Source of the DNA: Massospora cicadina
Taxonomy: Eukaryota > Entomophthoromycota > Entomophthoromycetes > Entomophthorales > Entomophthoraceae
Length of the DNA stretch: 64,000 nucleotides
Direction: 5' to 3'
NCBI GenBank assembly: GCA_022478985.1
Contig: JAKSZP010013346.1
Coordinates: forward strand, 62,001-126,000
This document shows, one piece after another, positions 11,205 through 22,426 of the stretch. The notes under the pieces were generated by a model that ran no database searches, was not told the DNA's origin, and saw only the letters and a list, made by a program, of their open reading frames with translations. Position numbers and translations under genes: made by a program. Within the stretch, counting starts at the first letter, position 1. Each line of letters begins with the position of its first letter.

Positions 11205-12100
11205 CTCCTTTTGTTATAGTATAATGGGATACTTTGCACAGGATGGTTATTGTGTCCCCTTTGTGGTTTGACAAAACCAAATCAGCTCAAAAAATAGGTC
11301 CCTATTAGGATGTCTTATTTCATATTTGGCTTTACTATGGCTGGTACAATCACCACAATTGATCTTAAATGCAAAGGTAGCGTGCTGTATGCCCCAGGCG
11401 ACTTAGCGGTGTGGCCTCTTGCCATGCCATACTCTTAGTATTTGATAACATCAGGCACAATCTTCAGCTTCTTGGCTAGTTTGGTGCTGTTAATGTTGAT
11501 AGGTTCTTCACTATAAATGATGGTTTGTACCTGAGCCTTATTCACCAATATATCCATATATATACATTCAGAGTATTTTTCATAATTGTTTATTAAGTGA
11601 ATATTGTGATGGTTGTCGTTCTAAATGAAACTTATGACTTGAGCAAATCTCTGGAAATCTCATGCCAAAGTACTCATTGGAATAGTTACTTGTACTTCAT
11701 GTAGAGAGGGCAGGTTGGAGGAACATCTGAGATGACTTTAACCCTTAATCAATGATCTTTTTGGCATAGGGGTTTGATGCTTCAGCCCAAACGTCTTAAG
11801 TGGCTTCTAGCTGCTTAAATCTTTACTTTAGCTCAGGTGGTAACCTATAGACACAATCATCCAAGATGTTGTACAGGCTTTCTTAAGCCATCTATTCGGC
11901 CAAAAAAAGCCTTCCTGAGTCAGGTGGGATGTGTGGTAGAGCATTGGTGGAGGCAGAACATTCCGCCTCTTTACATCGTTTTTTTCCCGCCTTTTCTTCA
12001 TTGATAACCTTTAGGGCCACATTCACCCAGGTTTCTTGTCTGCTGTCTATAGCATTGGACAGCAAAATGTCCTTTTTGACCACAATTATGACAAATAACT
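11205..12100 (-). pseudogene. Protease and Gag zinc-knuckle part of Gypsy-A
   Basis: This is where the old element resumes right of Gypsy-1. The minus strand shows a protease C-terminal segment with PAIV and DILIGT, homologous to 47.1-47.2 kb of Gypsy-C. At 12052-12093 it shows an intact zinc knuckle, CHNCGQKGHFAVQC (CX2CX4HX4C). The rest is broken by stops. Confidence 0.7.
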
Positions 12101-12449
12101 AATCATGGTTGACAATCCATTTTTTGGTTTTCAGGGCGATTATTCTTTACTCGATCATTGATTTGGATTTTTTCAGTCTTAAAGGCCGAATTCTGACTGA
12201 ACTCTGGGCTAATTAGGGACGTTGAAGCTACTAGCACACTTTCTAAAATATTCTGTGAGTTCCAAGGCTCTCATGGTCCTAATTAGGGCTGTAATCATTT
12301 TATGCTGTAAGTCATGGAATGGCCTAATTGAATGCTCCATGGAATTTTATGTCAAATTTGTTTATAGCATTATACCCAAGTAGGTCTTGAGCCCATGATA
12401 GAATATATTAGCAAAGTCTATGAAGGACTCATTTTTCAGAGTTTGATGG

Positions 12450-13350
12450 TTAGCAAATCTTTTTTTGGTCAGATAGATTTTTTAACCCTCCAGATTGCTT
12501 TATCATTGCGTTTTTTGCATCTAAATAGGACCAGGCGTCACCTAGATAGGATATAATGAGGTTGACACTGTGTGAGTCCAAGCATTTGATAAGAGATGTT
12601 AGCTTTGCATGATCAGAAGCTCTTTTCTTGGCTTTTTTTATAATTTTTGAATGAATGTACATACCATTTTTGTCAAACTTCGGCAAGGTTAAGGATTTAA
12701 AGCCCTCACACACAGATTTGGACAGAGAGGTCAAACTTTGTCTATAGCTCAAAAATCTTTTTTTATCCTCCATTAAGTATTTCCACATTTGGGACAAGTG
12801 TTCTACAGAGTTGGGATAGAAGACAAAATTTTAATCATGCAACAAAAGATTTGAAATAATAGTTTCAGCAACTATGATGATCCCTGATGATTCTGCTTTG
12901 TAGAATTGTTCCAAACTGTTATATTTGGACTCTTAAGTTTTGGAACTTGAATAGTTCCCTAGTCATTTTCTGCTAAAATATTTCAATGTTACACTACTCT
13001 TCCCTCTTAAGGACTGGACAAATAATGGAATCCTTTACCTTGATGTTATCAATCTTCTTTTTAAGCTCTCACGTTCTTCTCTGTATGTGACTTGAAAAGC
13101 CAAAAACGTGCTTGACATCTTCATTCAGATCAGCCATGCGGTCTTTTGTTACAGATAGCTGCATTTGGAGCTCTTGATTCCCCTTGACGAGCTCAACCTC
13201 CTTGGCTTGCACAGATGACACTGTTGACCAAAGCTTAAGAATTAGTCGTAGATATGGCAAAATGCTCCTCATAGTTTGACCCTGATGGTAGTGCAGAGGT
13301 ATCAATGTTCTTTTGTAGTCTACCAAGCTCAGTTCAGACATATTTATCAA
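12450..13350 (-). pseudogene. Gag capsid region of Gypsy-A
   Basis: Two frames. The upstream one (13069-13350) has a heptad-like, Glu/Lys/Leu-rich stretch (VELVKGNQELQMQLSVTKD) that looks like a coiled coil. The downstream one (12450-12797) holds LDSHSVNLIISYLGDAWSYL, matching LDTDCQNLVLLHLEGDSWSY in the Gag of Gypsy-C (45.8-45.9 kb). This match ties the two elements to one family. Confidence 0.7.
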
Positions 13351-13675
13351 ACTGAACGTGCATTACTTATAAGTTCAGATGATCTCTGCAGGCAGAGGTG
13401 CCATCTTTGATTAGGAGTTTGGTCCAAGAAAATAGAAATTCAGAGTGAGTTTCCAAATTCTGGCAGCATTTATTGACGTTTTGTACCAACTTACTGATCA
13501 AGCCATTGTGAGTGAGGACTTTAGCTGCAACCTTAGGAATAACAACATTAGCTGCTCTTCCAAAGTAATCAGTCTTCTATGAGCATCGTTATTGTTCTCT
13601 GTATTGGTGACAATGGCCTTTCTGACTTTGGTAGAGCTGGAATTTTACTTATCCAGTAGATTAGATTGTTGTAGA

Positions 13676-14360
13676 TCAATTTTCGCTTTTATACTCAATG
13701 GAACTCCATAAGCTATAAACTTTTATGAGCCAGAATCCTCTGTATATGTTTAATGGATGCGCTATAAAACTTACTAAAATATTATTTGCTTGTGTACTGT
13801 AATGCGCTTTATCATAGTTGCTATTGTTGCCTTTAGTATCGCATGTAATTCTATATCTTGAAGTCCTGATCTTTGAGGAAATCAAACATACAAAAGGATA
13901 CCATCTAGTACTAAAAAACATACAAAATGATGAGTCCATCTGAAATGTACCAATTCTGTAGTCATGAAAGAGGGTGTCCATCATTTCTTTTACAATGTAT
14001 GAGGGAAACTTAATAGGGCCTATTAACTCCACATATCCTCCTCCCACCATGATAAATCTAAGTAGTACAAAGTACTATTCTCAGTGTTCTGATTGGCAGT
14101 GCTAAAATACTCAGTGATCTCTAAATCACTTGTTTCCATATTGTTATCATCAAGTCTTCTGACAGCTTCTGCCTGATATTTGGATTGATTGTTCATATTA
14201 TGCTGTGTACAGTGATTCATAAGTGATCACCACTTATTAAATTTTGAGGTTCTACAAGCTAATTGAATATACTCCTTATTTGATAGTCAGATAGAGTTCT
14301 GGAAAAATACTTCAATTCTGCTAAGTGTCTTACGGTGTTTCTTAACCATTATGAAGCTCA
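13676..14360 (-). pseudogene. Broken unknown gene, faintly homeodomain-like N-terminus
   Basis: On the minus strand one frame runs from an ATG near 14.35 kb to a TAA near 14.02 kb, broken only by two TGA codons. A -1 shifted frame then continues (GPIKFPSYIVKEMMDTLFHD). The first part (KKHRKTLSRIEVFFQNS, then LSNKEYIQLACRTS) loosely resembles helices 1-2 of a homeodomain. The helix-3 WFxNR signature is not convincing, so this is speculation. An 18-bp family X micro-insertion with its TSD (13886-13931) adds 32 bp and shifts the frame. Without it the frame would run a few codons further. It may be a host pseudogene or part of an unknown transposon. Confidence 0.3.
13900..13917 (+). mobile_element. 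18-bp micro-insertion of the family X 3' end
   Basis: ACCATCTAGTACTAAAAA sits between ACATACAAAAGGAT (13886-13899) and ACATACAAAATGAT (13918-13931), a 13/14 direct repeat. The inserted bases equal the 3' terminus of family X. This fits target-primed reverse transcription with extreme 5' truncation. Confidence 0.7.
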
Positions 14361-15149
14361 CAAAACTTGAAAAATAATAATTGACTCTTTTGTTTACTTC
14401 TGGATAAAATTTTCTGTGATTTGGAACTTATATGATGCAGGTAAAAATGACAAGATCACCCTAACGCTTGTCTATACTCTTTATATATAAATAGAGCTAA
14501 AAAAATGCTATAGAATAATCAGATATAAGATGGAAAGATGCTGCTATATTTATAGGCCAAACGCCAGGCTTTTATTCCTCTAGGGCATCTCCTGGCCATA
14601 CTCATCTATTAGATGAGCATATTAAAGCCATGTTAATCCTTTATGGATTATGGCAGTGGTAATAAAGTACCTAAGTTAATCCATCCCGTGAATTAACTTA
14701 ATTACAATCATTTTAGCCAAATTAGAGGCACTTATAATCTTCTAACTAGGAAGATTTTTGGGTTTAATATTAGTACCTCGACGGTGTATCTTCACTTTAT
14801 AACCAGCCCAATAACAATTTGTCATACAGCTGGCGAAATACAATAAATGGGGAAATGAAATTATAAAAGTCATTAATAATGCACCCTTAATTGGGACGTC
14901 AGCAGGCCTCCAATAGTACTAGTTACTTCCTAATTAGGTCACCATAAGCAAGTCTATTGTACCAATTATGAGGATTGACATTTACAATTTTAATATACAT
15001 TAATTAAGTTTGCTTTAAATTTGTACGTGCAATTAAATTGTTGCCTTAAAACCCACTTAATTCACCCATGTGGGTCCCATAATTATTCATAATATAATTA
15101 TATCACAGCTATCATTAGCTATGTTAATTAGGACGTTTAAGCGCAATCA
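14361..15149. other. AT-rich non-coding sequence
   Basis: No coding sequence is recognised. A TATTTATA-containing segment followed by GCATCTCCTGG (about 14.54-14.60 kb) recurs in similar form at 15.43-15.46 kb, which may mark remains of a duplicated LTR-like sequence. Confidence 0.35.
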
Positions 15150-15330
15150 AGGCGTCTTTGGGGTGAATCTGATTTAAAAGATTATGAAGATAAGTTGGGA
15201 AGGATTAAATGATCCATCAATTAGATTATCAGCATTTGTGGTTTTCTCAAAGGGTTCTTTTTGAGTTAACCATCAAAATCTAACATTAATTCTGTCCTAA
15301 AACTTTGTTGATACTTCTAATAGAAACCAA
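15150..15330. repeat. Dispersed ~170-bp repeat, copy 2
   Basis: Aligned copy of 212-385 in the same orientation. See that entry. Confidence 0.6.
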
Positions 15331-16689
15331 CTCTGATAAAAAACCAGATAAAGTGAATGCTTATAATATATTTTAAGTGGAAGATTTAATTTTATGTGAT
15401 CTTTATTTTATTTGTTTTCATTAGACTAGGAGCGTATTTATACTATAGAGCATCTCCTGATCAACCTTGATCACGTGATTTTCCTCAGATAATATTTAAC
15501 ACCCCAGTTCAGCCCAAGAACTTATACAACCATGACCTTTTACTATGACTATTGGTGTTGACACACTCTCAAAACTAGGAAGGTTTCAGGTATATAAATT
15601 GCAACTTAAATGTGAAAAATAATCTTTGGTCAGCCCATATTTGAGTTTCATTATCCAGCTGATAACATATGATTAAAGTAGTTTTATCATCAATTTAAAT
15701 TCAATGAAGTACCCCAAATTGGTTTGTTAGCATGCCTCTTGATAGCACTAGGTAGTACTATTTGGAATGTACATGTACAAGCGCTATTGTGCTGATTTTG
15801 AGCTTTGACATACAAATCTCATCGTAGGACAGAAAACTGATTGTAACAGTATGGTGGTAATCTTTTAGTTGTTATAAACCTATAAGATTTTCAGTGGAAA
15901 TTTAGATATTGATCCCAGGGAAATTTCTTGATTATAAAGTTGCTTTCTATGCACAGTTAATTTAGATAATTGCTGAGTTTATTCTCAGGGTATTTATTAG
16001 AAATTGATTTTTTTAAAGGGTTTATCTTCAAGTCAACCACCAGAAAATGATATTCAATATGACACTTAACTTCCATAACTCCTACCTGAGAGAGGCCGTT
16101 GACAGTCAGGTGCATAAAACTCTGCACATAACTAACCACATTAAGGTTTACTCAAAACGTCCTGAAGTTTTTATGGTACGTCATCATTATACCTAGATCA
16201 GTAAAAGGTGCAGAATAAATATGATGCACACATCCCCTTTTCTTCTTGGCACCTTCTCCCTTCTATTTTCCCTCCTCAGGCTCCTGAGAGCTCAATCATA
16301 GTTGAAAAAAATTCTAATGAATCTTCCCATAGATTAAAAATTTAGTTTTATAAAGTATACTATATATTTCCTGGATTCACAACCTTTATGAACTTAAAGC
16401 TTATACTTGAAAGCATAAAAACAAAATAAAATGGTTTTTTACAAAAACAACGGTAAAGTTGTTAATCATTACCAAAAGTACATATTAGGTAGCGATTAAG
16501 ATATTTGTTGACTGTGTTGATTTTAGTTGCATAACAGATTAAAAAATCTAGTTAGATGTGGATTATGAATTATTCAATTTTATCTATAGAATACCATGAA
16601 TATAAAAGATATTAATTTATATCTTAATGATTTTAAACTTGTAAGGGCTATATACTATACAAAAATAATGACACTGTAATAGTATTTAA
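15331..16689. other. AT-rich sequence without recognised genes
   Basis: Frames here are short and low in protein character. No transposon motif was found. Confidence 0.4.
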
Positions 16690-18480
16690 TCTTTTTTAGA
16701 ACTAGTGATGTCTAATCCAAGAAGGGTCCTTTACGCATCTTTATTTTCATTGTGCAAAATAAAGAGATTATTAGATAAAATAAGAAGTCCCAACCTGGTG
16801 CCACGGCGTTGGCCTAAGCATCCATACTAGAGGGGGAAGAGGGTTCAGGGAAATTCTCATTCTGCTCTGGCTTCAGGTGGTGGGAAAAGGTGAATAAAAG
16901 GGGGTTTGGAGCGCCAGAAGCGTGTGGTAGAAGGAGAAAGAGGTGAGGTTTTCCTCATCAATGAGGCCAGCAGTGCGCATCATTTTGACATATTGGACAT
17001 TCTGGTATTCAGCAAAGGTGATGAGTTTGCAACAAAGTAAAATAACATAATTTTGATGGAAGGTTAGAAAGTATTTGAGATTGTAAACTGAAGGTCTTAT
17101 TGCGTCCAAACATGCTTAACCAGCTGCAAATATTAGCCCTTCAGTATTAAACTTTAAGTCTACACTGAATCACTGGGGAAATTTTAGATGAGGAAACCTT
17201 CACAAAATAGCTCAATCGCTTATGGAGGGCTTGGCGGAGGAGGGAGTTGTTGTGGGCCATGGCTGCATTGACAGCCTTTTGACAAAACTTTTGTAAATGG
17301 GTTTCTGGAATAAGAGTGAAAGCAGTGGTGGGGATTTTAATAGGGATTTGAGTAGAAATTTGACCATGCAAAGTCAGGTTTAATTCCATAAGTATAATAG
17401 CATTTGTGGATCCATTCAAGGACGTCAAATGGATTTCACACAGACAGCTCTGTGCTAGTGACAGAAGTTGGAGGGGTGGCAGAAGATGATTGGCCATGCA
17501 CATTAGACCATGGCAGATCTGCCAGCGCTTGAGTAGATAACTGCTTAGAAATAGTTTTGGTGGTTGAACCTTGGTTGGACGGAGTGGTGGGAGCAGAACC
17601 TGTGGCGTTTGAGGGTGGGTGAGAGATAAACAATCCCCATTCAAAAAAGTTAGTAGAAATAATAGTTGGGATTATGATGGATGGAGGAGTAGTGGAAGCA
17701 GCTTCTACTGACACTGCTGGGTAATTTTGGTTCAGATGGTTAAGTTTGAAGCACAAGGTATATATGGCACACCCATTTTTGATGTGCACCTAGAAATAGT
17801 GAATAGGGCAGATCAAAACAAGGTGTTGGGAGGTATTGCAATGTGTGTATCCTAATAGAATGGGTGGATCGTAGCAATTGTGCAGGCCCAGCAAGTTTAT
17901 CAGCACTGCTTGGAAACACAAATTGCAGCATGGATTTGTGCTATAGGCAGCATCTTCTCTGTGAGCTCATAGCAAAGGTGTTCAGGTAGAGGTGGGAGGG
18001 AAAGCTGTCAAACAGGACTACCAGTGTGGCCTCATCTAGCAAGCAAGTTTGAATGGTTGAGATAAGGATATTTTTCATATTAAAGTCAGATGTGCTGCCA
18101 CCATGACGTGGGCTTATCAAGAAAAGTAAAGATCAAAGTACACTTTAAAGGGACGGAAATCTATGAATATGGCAGATTTTTAAGCTGCTATGACCATCTT
18201 GATTAAAGATGCACTTGCATAGGGGAAGAGGTTCCCATACCTGACCTGAAGGCTGAAATTCAGGTTGCTCCAAGGAAGCTCCGGGCTTCTGAGTAAAGCC
18301 TGTGAGCATCTAAGGTGGTGGCTAGGTCCCAAGGCGGGATGTAGTAACTGGAAGTGTTTATGGGCTAGCTGGGCCTGGGGGCGATTTGGCAGCAGGCAAT
18401 AAATGCCAGGAGGCAGTGCACTGCCGCCCCATGTGAGTCCAGCAGGCGTCAATCTAGTTGACATAGGCTCACAGTGGTAT
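16690..18480 (-). mobile_element. Family X retroposon, copy 2
   Basis: A ~1.79-kb minus-strand unit collinear with the three pieces of copy 1 (19.93-20.48, 22.43-23.08 and 28.38-28.92 kb). Both start near CTATGTCAAC followed by a GCCTGCTG segment and encode the same protein in the same order. Copy 2 ends CATCACTAGTTCTAAAAAAG at 16.69 kb. The A-run at the 3' end and absence of terminal repeats indicate a non-LTR retroposon. No RT or endonuclease lies within the unit, so it would depend on enzymes in trans, like ORF1-only half-LINEs. That last point is inference. Confidence 0.65.
16850..18464 (-). pseudogene. Zinc-knuckle ORF1/Gag-like protein of family X, copy 2
   Basis: Pieces in order: N-terminus at 18180-18464 (MSTRLTPAGLTWGGSALPPG), a decayed middle, a zinc-knuckle-like CFKLNHLNQNY near 17.75 kb, a Ser/Thr/Pro-rich linker (17.45-17.7 kb), a helical segment (LLRQALHKRLSYFVK near 17.2 kb) and a C-terminal part at 16.85-17.1 kb. 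The same order appears in copy 1. The layout resembles LINE ORF1 or retroviral-type Gag proteins that bind element RNA. I do not recognise a named family. Frameshifts and stops make it a pseudogene. Confidence 0.55.
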
Positions 18481-18898
18481 GTTCAAAAATATGCTCAAAA
18501 GTAACTTTTAAAATTTTTAATTCAATCAATTAACTGATCAAAGCAAATGATAGAGTTTTGTAAAATTTAGTATATAATCCTAATCTTCCTAATAATGGGT
18601 GTTTATCTAAACCTATATTATGTCTGACTGTATTGTTTAAAATTATTTAGAATGTAATTTATGTCTGAAACCAAGTTAAATTATTACATCCCCTAAAAAT
18701 CAACTAAAAGTTTCTCAAAAGACTCTGGTAAAACTATTCATAGTACACACAAGCTACTTGAAATGGTAAAAATTAGTTTATATCTCAAAAATATAATAAC
18801 AATTTCTTTAAAAGATTTGATTAAATTGACCGTTGAATCAGGTATCATAGAAATTCTGATAAGACAAAATTTAACTATGTTGATTCTAAAAATGTCAA
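18481..18898. other. AT-rich spacer
   Basis: No coding or repeat signal was recognised. Confidence 0.4.
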
Positions 18899-19397
18899 AA
18901 GGGGGGTTTTTTTTTTCCCCAGGGGCCCCAAAAAGGGGGCCAAAAAAAAAATTTTTTTTTCCAAAAAAAGGGCAAAAAAATTTTTTTTGGGGTTTTTTAT
19001 TTTAAAAATTTTTTTTTTCCAAAAAATTTTTTTAAAAAAAATTTTTTGGGGTTTTTAAAGGTTTTAAAAAAAATTTTAAACCCCCCCAAAATTCAACAAA
19101 ATTTTTCCCCAAAAATTTTTGGAAAATTTTTTTTAAAAAACCCCAAAAAAAATTTTTTTTCCCAAAAATTTTTTTTTTTTTAAAATTTTTTTTTTCCTTT
19201 TTTTAATTTTTAAATTTTTTAAAAAAAATTTTAAAATTTTTTTTTTTTTTTGGAATTTAAATTTTTTTTTGTTTTTTTTTTTTTTTTTAATTTTTTTTTA
19301 AATTTTTTTTTAAAAGGGATTTTCCCCCCCGGGTTTTGGGCAAAAAAAAAATTTTTTAATTTCCAAAAATTTTTTTTTTTTTTTGGGTTTTGGGGGA
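18899..19397. other. Homopolymer-run block, probable sequencing artefact
   Basis: About 500 bp made almost only of short homopolymer runs (G, T, C and A runs of 3-20). The edges are abrupt against normal sequence (ATGTCAAAA before, GGTAGCGG after). It does not look like a microsatellite with a period, nor like decayed coding DNA. A badly called or unpolished region is the simplest explanation. The 80-codon frame over it (18763-19005) has no meaning. Confidence 0.8.
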
Positions 19398-19930
19398 TTT
19401 AATTTCAAAAGGTAGCGGTATAACTCATTCTACAAATAAATATCATAGTGTCACCACTAATTTTAAGTTTAGATTGGTTTAAAAAAAAGAAATCTAGTTT
19501 ATCATTTAGTTTTATGAGTGTGTTAGATTTAATTATGGACAATTCAATAAAATAATAGGCTAAAATTTATAATAAATACATTTTTAAGGTTGAGCCCCCC
19601 TTGGGTTGAGACCATCTAGTACTAAAAAAAAGGTTGAATTTATACTTTATTTAATGTAGAAGCTTAAAGATTCTATAAAAAGCTTGAGATATGTTCAACT
19701 AGTTAAGTATTAAGAAAAAAGATAACCTTTTTAATAAAGTTACTAATAGTTTTACTCAATTTTTACTTTAGGTCAATCAAACTTTTTTATTTTTTTATAA
19801 TTAAAATAACTACAACTTAATACAAAGAACAGATTCTTATGCTTTTTCCTTATATAGTAAAAGAAGCTCTATAAATCCTTTCTTTTGTTTACATGCTTAG
19901 TTGGGTAAAATCAATTTTTTGCTTATCTCC
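19398..19930. other. AT-rich spacer with one micro-insertion
   Basis: No gene was recognised. It contains the 36-bp family X micro-insertion at 19594-19629. Confidence 0.4.
19594..19629 (+). mobile_element. 36-bp micro-insertion of the family X 3' end
   Basis: The segment begins GCCCCCCTTGGGTTGAG and ends CTAGTACTAAAAAA. It is flanked by the 8-bp direct repeat AAGGTTGA (19586-19593 and 19630-19637). Confidence 0.65.
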
Positions 19931-19989
19931 ATTAAACAGCATCTGCTGTCACATCATATATAATCTATGTCAACACTATTGATGCCTGC

Positions 19990-20475
19990 TGCCCCATATG
20001 GAATAATAGTGTACTTCCTCATGGCGTCTTTTATCCCCTTTTAAAATATGCCTGGGATGGCTTTGATAGCCTTCCAAATGCTTCTGGTCGTTTTGTCATA
20101 ACACATGACTTAGATTACTATCTTGTGCGCTCCCAGGTGGTGCTTTGCAGCCCCCTGGTGCTCCTTAATATATTAATTTGAACTTTGGCCTTCAGATAAA
20201 TATGAGGACTTTTACATACACAAGCATGGTTATCATTGAGATAGTGCAGGCAGTATATAAACCTGCTGATTTCTATCAATTTTCCCAATTTAGGAGTACT
20301 TTGACATTGACTTTGACTTTATAGCCTGCTCCATGGTAGTTGTTCACCTGTCTAATATTCAAAAATATCCCAAACCCTATAATACTCACATGGTTTCTAA
20401 AAAATCCACACTTGTGGTTCAGTTTTCCAGGTTGCTTAGCCATATTTTCCCTGAAACGCCTTTGCCTCAAACTTG
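19990..20475 (+). pseudogene. Family X protein, N-terminal part (copy 1)
   Basis: Segments such as WNNSVLPHGVFYPLLKYAWD (near 20.03 kb) and YFDIDFDFIACSMVVVHLSN (near 20.3 kb) align with the copy 2 frames at 18.4 and 18.1 kb. The second run is open for about 57 codons to a TGA at 20474. The reading shifts between the two parts. The TRIM-like element begins a few bases later. Confidence 0.5.
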
Positions 20476-20482
20476 AGGAGGG

Positions 20483-21097
20483 TGTTAGGCCACGTGGAGC
20501 AACTCCTAACTGGCCTATGTTAAATTAAGGCCCCTAAAGTCCCCAGTGAGTTAGTAGGCCTTAATGGCCTAAGAAAGCTACAACCAAAACAAGGGTAAGA
20601 GAAACGATGTGTTTTTAGATAAAAAAGTTGAGTTTTTTATATGTTCTTGATGCTAGAAGTTAGATTAGAAAGGGATGATTAGAAATAAGTATATTGCAGG
20701 GGATAGCGCTATATTTTAGGGTAAGTGAGATCTGGCATCATTAGCCAACCATTAGATATATTAAAATGCTATTAATAAAAAGGGTAATTGGGATTATCCT
20801 TGGCGTAAGTCACCAGTGAATCCCAAAAGAGCTATTTAATTGGGCGTATCATTAAATGGTAAATAGCTGTAAGCCTGATTGATTGTTTGAAATCCTCGGC
20901 ATTAGTTGCCAGTGTCAAATCAAAATTATCTTAAATTAGTATGAATATTAATGGGGTTGATCCACAATATATCAATCAGGCTCAACTCAATTCAATGGGG
21001 AGCCAAATCCAGCATTCACTAATAGGCAAGTCTTGACCCCTAGATGAGGCTTCCCACAATAAAAGGAGGATCCTTGAAGAAATCCCTCCAAGCCACA
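20483..21097 (+). repeat. 5' LTR of the TRIM-like element
   Basis: 615 bp. It shares long blocks with the right repeat, for example GAAAGCTACAACCAAAACAA and GACCCCTAGATGAGG. Confidence 0.8.
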
Positions 21098-21100
21098 TAT

Positions 21101-21112
21101 AGGTGTCAGAGC
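21101..21112 (+). other. Primer-binding site of the TRIM-like element
   Basis: AGGTGTCAGAGC, three bases after the 5' LTR, differs at two positions from TGGTATCAGAGC, the PBS complementary to initiator tRNA-Met used by many copia elements and TRIMs. Confidence 0.6.
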
Positions 21113-21800
21113 CAAGGCAGGGGTCTTCAGATCTGGGTGGCAGAGTCTGATATATGCATTAAGAGAAGTTAAGTTTCTGGGGCTCATAATTTTTTATAAA
21201 ATAAAGAGGGATCCAAACTTGCAAGTTGTATGGGCCAAGGTAGCTGACATGGACCCAATGGAGATATATAGAAAGCATCATTGGGGAGTGTCCATTGCAA
21301 TGGAAAGTGGCCCCAGAAAGATAATTATTATAAGAGCCAGCATTTGTAAGAGGTTCCATAATGAGAATAGGCGGTGGGGAAACTGACTGGTGGCCAATTT
21401 TAAGTGATCATTGATATCAATTGCTGGCATTGGGAATGAGGCCCATAGATCAATTTTTTAATAAATTATATTACAAAGTAGGTAAAAAAAGTTAAGTTAT
21501 TTATATTATTTTAACAAAAACATTGGGGATTATCCCCGGAGATTTGGATCAATGGTGTATTCTCACCTGATCCTGCTTGATTTTTAAAGATCCCTTAGTT
21601 CCCCCTTATCCTGGCTTGACCGCTTCTAGGCAGAGCAGGAGCCAGGGTATCTGGGTCCTTGAGGCCCAGTTTAATTTAAACATGGGTTTTGAGGCCCAGA
21701 GTAGGCTCTAGGTAATAGGCCCTCGGCAATGTCTGCTCCTCTTCCTTCCTAGGTTGTAGTCTTCATGGGAGACTTGGGGGCACCAGGAAGAAAGCACATT

Positions 21801-22426
21801 TGTTAGGCCATAGGGAAGCAACTCCTAACCAGCCCATTATTAGATCAGAGCACTGAAGCCCCTCAGCGAGTTAGTAGGCCCTAAGTGCCTAAGAAAGCTA
21901 CAACCAAAACAAGGGTAAGAGAAATGATGAGTATATTTAGATAAAGCCATAAAGTATATATAAGACCTTGAGGCTAGAAGTGGAATCAGAAAGGGAGGAT
22001 TTGGGATAGGTAGGTTATTGGGGCTAAGCAATGTATTCCTAGGGTAAGGGAGATCTCAGTATTGGTTGCCAGTCATAGGATATATATGTAATATAATTAT
22101 TACAAAGGGGAGTCGGAATTATCCTCAGCATAAGTTGCTAGTGAATCCTAAAATGACTATTTGATTGGGTTTCAGCTTCAAATGGTAATTTGCCACAAAC
22201 CTAAAAGAATGCTTGACGCCCTTGGCATTAGTCACCGGTGTCAAATCATGATATTAAATTATTAATATTATTATTGGGGTTGTCCCTCAATACTTTAAAT
22301 TGAGCTCAACCCTACTCAATGGGGAGCCCAATATGGCATTTGTCAATAGGCAAGTCGTGACCCCTAGATGAGGTTTCTATAAATAAAGGGAAAATCCTGA
22401 CAGAAGGCTTATATCTTTATACCACA
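21801..22426 (+). repeat. 3' LTR of the TRIM-like element
   Basis: 626 bp, partner of 20483-21097. The sequence before it contains GGAAGAAAGC, a weak candidate polypurine tract. Confidence 0.8.

Larger units (their letters stand above)
1860..13350 (-). mobile_element. Old Ty3/gypsy copy (Gypsy-A), nested host
   Basis: Read on the minus strand the order is Gag (13.35-12.1 kb), protease part (11.4-11.2 kb), RT (4.8-4.2 kb), RNase H (3.74-3.49 kb) and integrase (2.9-1.9 kb), the order of Ty3/gypsy elements. It is interrupted by Gypsy-1 (5353-11204) and by a mariner foldback (2938-3490). Its protein remnants match those of Gypsy-C at 45-50 kb better than those of Gypsy-1, for example the protease-region DILIGT next to DILIRTEF in Gypsy-C. 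Many stops and frameshifts make it inactive. I could not delimit LTRs for this copy. Confidence 0.75.
20483..22426 (+). mobile_element. TRIM-like small LTR retrotransposon
   Basis: Two direct repeats of 615 and 626 bp (20483-21097 and 21801-22426), each starting TGTTAGGCCA and ending CCACA, enclose only ~700 bp with no protease, RT or integrase. A PBS resembling the initiator-Met type lies just inside the left LTR. This is the structure of a TRIM or small LARD, which must borrow enzymes. No clear 5-bp target duplication is visible (GAGGG before, GATAT after). It splits family X copy 1. Confidence 0.8.

Noticed and set aside
13900..13917. CTAGTACTAAAAA as a spliced-leader or telomere-type motif
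   Set aside because: The copies are scattered on both strands, each with its own flanking duplication, and align with the end of a retroposon.
1..15330. The 212-385 / 15150-15330 pair as LTRs of the old Gypsy-A copy
   Set aside because: The distances from the repeat to the coding ends do not match on the two sides, and no TG...CA borders or PBS line up.
18763..19005. 80-codon plus-strand frame
   Set aside because: It runs into the homopolymer block, and its Lys/Phe/Gly-rich end is a product of base runs.
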